Part shown: in pieces, positions 61,384 to 64,000 of the stretch
How the letters are laid out: each line of letters opens with the position of its first letter
Position numbering within the stretch: position 1 is the first letter of the stretch
NCBI RefSeq assembly: GCF_900111815.1
Contig: NZ_LT630004.1
Span: forward strand, 526,611 to 590,610
DNA from: Bacillus massilinigeriensis
GTDB taxonomy: Bacteria; Bacillota; Bacilli; Bacillales; Cytobacillaceae
Length of the DNA stretch: 64,000 nucleotides
Reading direction: 5' to 3'
Program-made: the position numbers and the translations under genes
Notes under the pieces: model-generated
What the model saw: only the letters and a program-made list of their open reading frames with translations
What the model was told of the DNA's origin: nothing
The model's database searches: none

Positions 61384-61458
61384 TCCGCAGTAGCTCAGTG
61401 GTAGAGCATTCGGCTGTTAACCGAACGGTCGTAGGTTCGAATCCTACCTGCGGAGCCA
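61384..61458 (+). tRNA. tRNA-Asn (GTT)
   Basis: 75 nt with encoded CCA; acceptor arms TCCGCAG/CTGCGGA, anticodon GTT in CTGTTAA, T loop GGTTCGAATCC. Confidence 0.97.
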
Positions 61459-61464
61459 TTATTC

Positions 61465-61555
61465 GGGGAAGTACTCAAGAGGCTGAAGAGGCGCCCCTGC
61501 TAAGGGTGTAGGTCGCGTAAGCGGCGCGAGGGTTCAAATCCCTCCTTCTCCGCCA
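61465..61555 (+). tRNA. tRNA-Ser (GCT)
   Basis: 91 nt, long variable arm (GTGTAGGTCGCGTAAGCGGC), anticodon GCT, encoded CCA. Acceptor begins GGGGAAG, with a G-T wobble against CTTCTCC. Confidence 0.95.
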
Positions 61556-61565
61556 TTTTAATTTC

Positions 61566-61640
61566 GGCCCCTTGGTCAAGCGGTTAAGACACCGCCCTTT
61601 CACGGCGGTAACACGGGTTCGAATCCCGTAGGGGTCACCA
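61566..61640 (+). tRNA. tRNA-Glu (TTC)
   Basis: 75 nt; acceptor starts GGCCCCT, anticodon TTC in CTTTCAC, CCA encoded. Confidence 0.97.
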
Positions 61641-61670
61641 ATACTGATAGAAACATCAATATAACCATCT

Positions 61671-61746
61671 GGTCCCGTGGTGTAGCGGTTAACATGCCTG
61701 CCTGTCACGCAGGAGATCGCCGGTTCGATCCCGGTCGGGACCGCCA
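61671..61746 (+). tRNA. tRNA-Asp (GTC)
   Basis: 76 nt; acceptor GGTCCCG/CGGGACC, anticodon GTC in CTGTCAC, CCA encoded. Confidence 0.97.
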
Positions 61747-61752
61747 TTATTT

Positions 61753-61827
61753 TGGGCTATAGCCAAGCGGTAAGGCAACGGACTTTGACTCCGTCATGCG
61801 TTGGTTCGAATCCAGCTAGCCCAGCCA
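61753..61827 (+). tRNA. tRNA-Gln (TTG)
   Basis: 75 nt; acceptor TGGGCTA/TAGCCCA, anticodon TTG in CTTTGAC, CCA encoded. Confidence 0.97.
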
Positions 61828-61833
61828 TTTTTT

Positions 61834-61909
61834 GAGCCATTAGCTCAGTTGGTAGAGCATCTGACTTTTAATCAGAGGGTCGAAGGTTCGAGTCCTTCAT
61901 GGCTCACCA
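61834..61909 (+). tRNA. tRNA-Lys (TTT), copy 1
   Basis: 76 nt; acceptor GAGCCAT/ATGGCTC, anticodon TTT in CTTTTAA, CCA encoded. An identical copy is at 63031. Confidence 0.97.
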
Positions 61910-61926
61910 TTTTTCATTAAACATAT

Positions 61927-62011
61927 GCGGGTGTGGCGGAATTGGCAGACGCACCAGACTTAGGATCTGGCGCCGCAAGGCGTGGGGGTTCGACTCCCTT
62001 CACCCGCACCA
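61927..62011 (+). tRNA. tRNA-Leu (TAG), copy 1
   Basis: 85 nt with long variable arm; anticodon TAG in CTTAGGA, CCA encoded. An identical copy is at 63129. Confidence 0.97.
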
Positions 62012-62021
62012 AAAAAACTTG

Positions 62022-62051
62022 TTGACATGATAAATGAAGACGGGTTATAAT
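62022..62051 (+). promoter_or_regulatory. Internal promoter before tRNA-Leu (GAG)
   Basis: TTGACA (62022-62027), 18-bp spacer, TATAAT (62046-62051). Confidence 0.7.
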
Positions 62052-62071
62052 ATAAGCCTGGTTAACAACGT

Positions 62072-62157
<86 letters not shown>

Positions 62158-62166
62158 AAAAAAGTA

Positions 62167-62195
62167 TTGACAGCCAAACGAGGTTGTGGTACAAT
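62167..62195 (+). promoter_or_regulatory. Internal promoter before tRNA-Arg (ACG)
   Basis: TTGACA (62167-62172), 17-bp spacer, TACAAT (62190-62195). Confidence 0.75.
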
Positions 62196-62219
62196 ATAAA
62201 AGTTGCTTCAGTAAAATAC

Positions 62220-62296
<77 letters not shown>

Positions 62297-62302
62297 TATT
62301 AT

Positions 62303-62379
62303 CGGGAAGTAGCTCAGCTTGGTAGAGCACTTGGTTTGGGACCAAGGGGTCGCAGGTTCGAATCCTGTCTTCCCGACCA
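62303..62379 (+). tRNA. tRNA-Pro (TGG), copy 1
   Basis: 77 nt; acceptor CGGGAAG/CTTCCCG, anticodon TGG in TTTGGGA, CCA encoded. Identical copy at 63487. Confidence 0.97.
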
Positions 62380-62416
62380 TGGAGCACTTTCGATCGATAA
62401 ACAACAATCATAATAT

Positions 62417-62490
62417 GCGGGTGTAGTTTAATGGTAAAACTCCAGCCTTCCAAGCTGATGTCGTGGGTTCGATTCCCATCACCCGCTCCA
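62417..62490 (+). tRNA. tRNA-Gly (TCC)
   Basis: 74 nt; acceptor GCGGGTG/CACCCGC, anticodon TCC in CTTCCAA, CCA encoded. Confidence 0.97.
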
Positions 62491-62498
62491 ACTAATTT

Positions 62499-62667
62499 AT
62501 TGCTCTTTGAAAACTAAACAAACAAGCGTCAACAAACAATAATATGATGGTCACTGACCATCAGCCAACGTTTTATTTGATGAGCTAATCACTCACTCTT
62601 TTATGGAGAGTTTGATCCTGGCTCAGGACGAACGCTGGCGGCGTGCCTAATACATGCAAGTCGAGCG
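62499..62667 (+). repeat. rrn leader direct repeat, copy 1
   Basis: A 169-bp segment identical to 63715-63883: boxA-like GCTCTTTGAAAACT, the pre-16S leader and the first 68 bases of 16S. The copies diverge exactly after AAGTCGAGCG. Confidence 0.95.
62600..62667 (+). rRNA. 16S rRNA 5' fragment (about 68 nt)
   Basis: Begins at the 16S 5' end (GGAGAGTTTGATCCTGGCTC) and breaks off after AAGTCGAGCG. The next bases belong to the 23S-5S spacer, so nearly all of 16S, the spacer and all of 23S are missing. This is a deleted operon or, more likely, an assembly collapse between rrn copies. Confidence 0.9.
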
Positions 62668-62837
<170 letters not shown>

Positions 62838-62846
62838 GGTTTATAC

Positions 62847-62922
62847 GGAGGATTAGCTCAGCTGGGAGAGCATCTGCCTTACAAGCAGAGGGTCGGCGGT
62901 TCGATCCCGTCATCCTCCACCA
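62847..62922 (+). tRNA. tRNA-Val (TAC)
   Basis: 76 nt; acceptor GGAGGAT/ATCCTCC, anticodon TAC in CTTACAA, CCA encoded. Confidence 0.97.
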
Positions 62923-62947
62923 TTTTGGACATGTTCATTGTTCACTT

Positions 62948-63023
<76 letters not shown>

Positions 63024-63030
63024 TTTGTAC

Positions 63031-63106
63031 GAGCCATTAGCTCAGTTGGTAGAGCATCTGACTTTTAATCAGAGGGTCGAAGGTTCGAGTCCTTCATGGC
63101 TCACCA
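63031..63106 (+). tRNA. tRNA-Lys (TTT), copy 2
   Basis: 76 nt, same sequence as 61834-61909. Confidence 0.97.
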
Positions 63107-63128
63107 TTTTTCTTTTCATTAAACATAT

Positions 63129-63213
63129 GCGGGTGTGGCGGAATTGGCAGACGCACCAGACTTAGGATCTGGCGCCGCAAGGCGTGGGGGTTCGACTCCC
63201 TTCACCCGCACCA
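63129..63213 (+). tRNA. tRNA-Leu (TAG), copy 2
   Basis: 85 nt, same sequence as 61927-62011; the spacer before it is similar to that of copy 1 with a 5-base insertion. Confidence 0.97.
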
Positions 63214-63218
63214 TTTTT

Positions 63219-63293
63219 GCGGAAGTAGTTCAGTGGTAGAATACAACCTTGCCAAGGTTGGGGTCGCGGGTTCGAATCCCGTCTTCCGCTCCA
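63219..63293 (+). tRNA. tRNA-Gly (GCC)
   Basis: 75 nt; acceptor GCGGAAG/CTTCCGC, anticodon GCC in TTGCCAA, CCA encoded. Confidence 0.97.
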
Positions 63294-63301
63294 TGCTTTC
63301 C

Positions 63302-63390
63302 GCCGGGGTGGCGGAACTGGCAGACGCACAGGACTTAAAATCCTGCGGTAGGTGACTACCGTACCGGTTCGATTCCGGTCCTCGGCACCA
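63302..63390 (+). tRNA. tRNA-Leu (TAA)
   Basis: 89 nt with long variable arm; anticodon TAA in CTTAAAA, CCA encoded; one G-T pair in the acceptor stem. Confidence 0.96.
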
Positions 63391-63403
63391 ATCATACGAA
63401 TAT

Positions 63404-63480
<77 letters not shown>

Positions 63481-63486
63481 TATTAT

Positions 63487-63563
63487 CGGGAAGTAGCTCA
63501 GCTTGGTAGAGCACTTGGTTTGGGACCAAGGGGTCGCAGGTTCGAATCCTGTCTTCCCGACCA
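63487..63563 (+). tRNA. tRNA-Pro (TGG), copy 2
   Basis: 77 nt, same sequence as 62303-62379, with the same short spacer before it. Confidence 0.97.
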
Positions 63564-63571
63564 TTTTTTAT

Positions 63572-63647
63572 GGGGCCTTAGCTCAGCTGGGAGAGCGCCT
63601 GCTTTGCACGCAGGAGGTCAGCGGTTCGATCCCGCTAGGCTCCACCA
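63572..63647 (+). tRNA. tRNA-Ala (TGC)
   Basis: 76 nt; acceptor starts GGGGCCT, anticodon TGC in TTTGCAC, CCA encoded. Last tRNA before the next rrn operon. Confidence 0.97.
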
Positions 63648-63656
63648 AAAAAACTA

Positions 63657-63686
63657 TTGACTTTATACCAGTCGATGTTTTATACT
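63657..63686 (+). promoter_or_regulatory. rrn promoter before the second 16S gene
   Basis: TTGACT (63657-63662), 18-bp spacer, TATACT (63681-63686), followed by the 16S leader. Confidence 0.75.
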
Positions 63687-63714
63687 AATAGAGTCGCTTT
63701 AGCGGCCACCACAA

Positions 63715-63883
63715 ATTGCTCTTTGAAAACTAAACAAACAAGCGTCAACAAACAATAATATGATGGTCACTGACCATCAGCCAACGTTTTATTTGATGAG
63801 CTAATCACTCACTCTTTTATGGAGAGTTTGATCCTGGCTCAGGACGAACGCTGGCGGCGTGCCTAATACATGCAAGTCGAGCG
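63715..63883 (+). repeat. rrn leader direct repeat, copy 2
   Basis: Identical to 62499-62667 over 169 bp; here it continues into normal 16S sequence. Confidence 0.95.
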
Positions 63884-64000
63884 GACAGAAGGGAGCTTGC
63901 TCCCGGAAGTCAGCGGCGGACGGGTGAGTAACACGTGGGCAACCTGCCTGTAAGACTGGGATAACTTCGGGAAACCGGAGCTAATACCGGATAATCCTTT
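63816..64000 (+). rRNA. 16S rRNA, 5' part (continues beyond window)
   Basis: Starts as the fragment at 62600 but continues through the V1 loop (GACAGAAGGGAGCTTGCTCC) and GGCGGACGGGTGAGTAACAC, ending at the window edge. Confidence 0.97.

Overview
The window comes from a spore-former-like member of the Bacillaceae (Firmicutes, low to moderate GC). The strongest evidence is the right half, which follows the Bacillus subtilis order ddl-murF-cshA-(uvsE)-ydbS-ydbT-ydcA-acpS-ydcC-alr-ndoAI-ndoA-rsbR-S-T-U-V-W-sigB-rsbX-tex-sprT-like-tRNA cluster-rrn almost gene for gene. S-box and B12 riboswitches, a Pho box next to a Tat cassette and many TTG/GTG starts with strong AGGAGG ribosome binding sites agree with this. 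Genus cannot be settled from the sequence; a Bacillus/Mesobacillus-like lineage is my inference.

Layout. 1-2.9 kb (minus): end of an NSS sodium symporter, then a SCIFF six-cysteine ranthipeptide precursor with its radical SAM maturase. 3-7 kb: a P-type cation ATPase, a repeat-bearing intergenic element and a DedA protein. 7.1-14.9 kb: a SAM-riboswitch methionine operon (metI, metC, yitJ, metH). 15-21.9 kb: an AT-rich accessory stretch with a cytidine-deaminase-like gene, small membrane ORFs, a frameshifted pseudogene and a two-component system divergent from an ABC exporter. 22-25.2 kb: a second ydbS/ydbT-like pair. 25.3-28.2 kb: phoX with its own tatA/tatC and a Pho-box-like upstream site. 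29.3-36.2 kb: a B12-riboswitch-controlled cassette with a wall-anchored intrinsic-factor-like protein, class D sortase, DUF4430 lipoprotein and a complete ECF transporter. 36.3-40.3 kb: a 47-aa membrane peptide, a TauE/SafE permease, an unknown gene, a repeat hub and a DAACS symporter. 40.6-61.2 kb: the conserved ddl-to-sprT block. 61.3-64 kb: 20 tRNA genes, a 5S gene, a short 16S fragment joined to 23S-5S spacer, and the start of a 16S gene.

How it fits together. MetH needs cobalamin, and the cassette at 29.3-36.2 kb looks like a route to capture it outside the cell: wall-anchored beta-grasp/alpha-barrel protein, then a membrane lipoprotein, then a group I ECF importer, all under one AdoCbl riboswitch. 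I regard this as the best candidate for an under-described system. The second candidate is a set of intergenic arrays with a strict 21-bp period. One family has the core ATCTACGGTAA (four arrays, around 6.2, 15.0, 38.8 and 39.0 kb). The other has the core ATCARCCAA, which is GGYTGAT on the other strand (arrays at 28.5 and 45.4 kb). Two of the arrays sit in a larger composite element whose 34-bp leader lies exactly 149 bp before the first unit in both copies. The arrays are intergenic and resemble no CRISPR or insertion sequence I can recognise.
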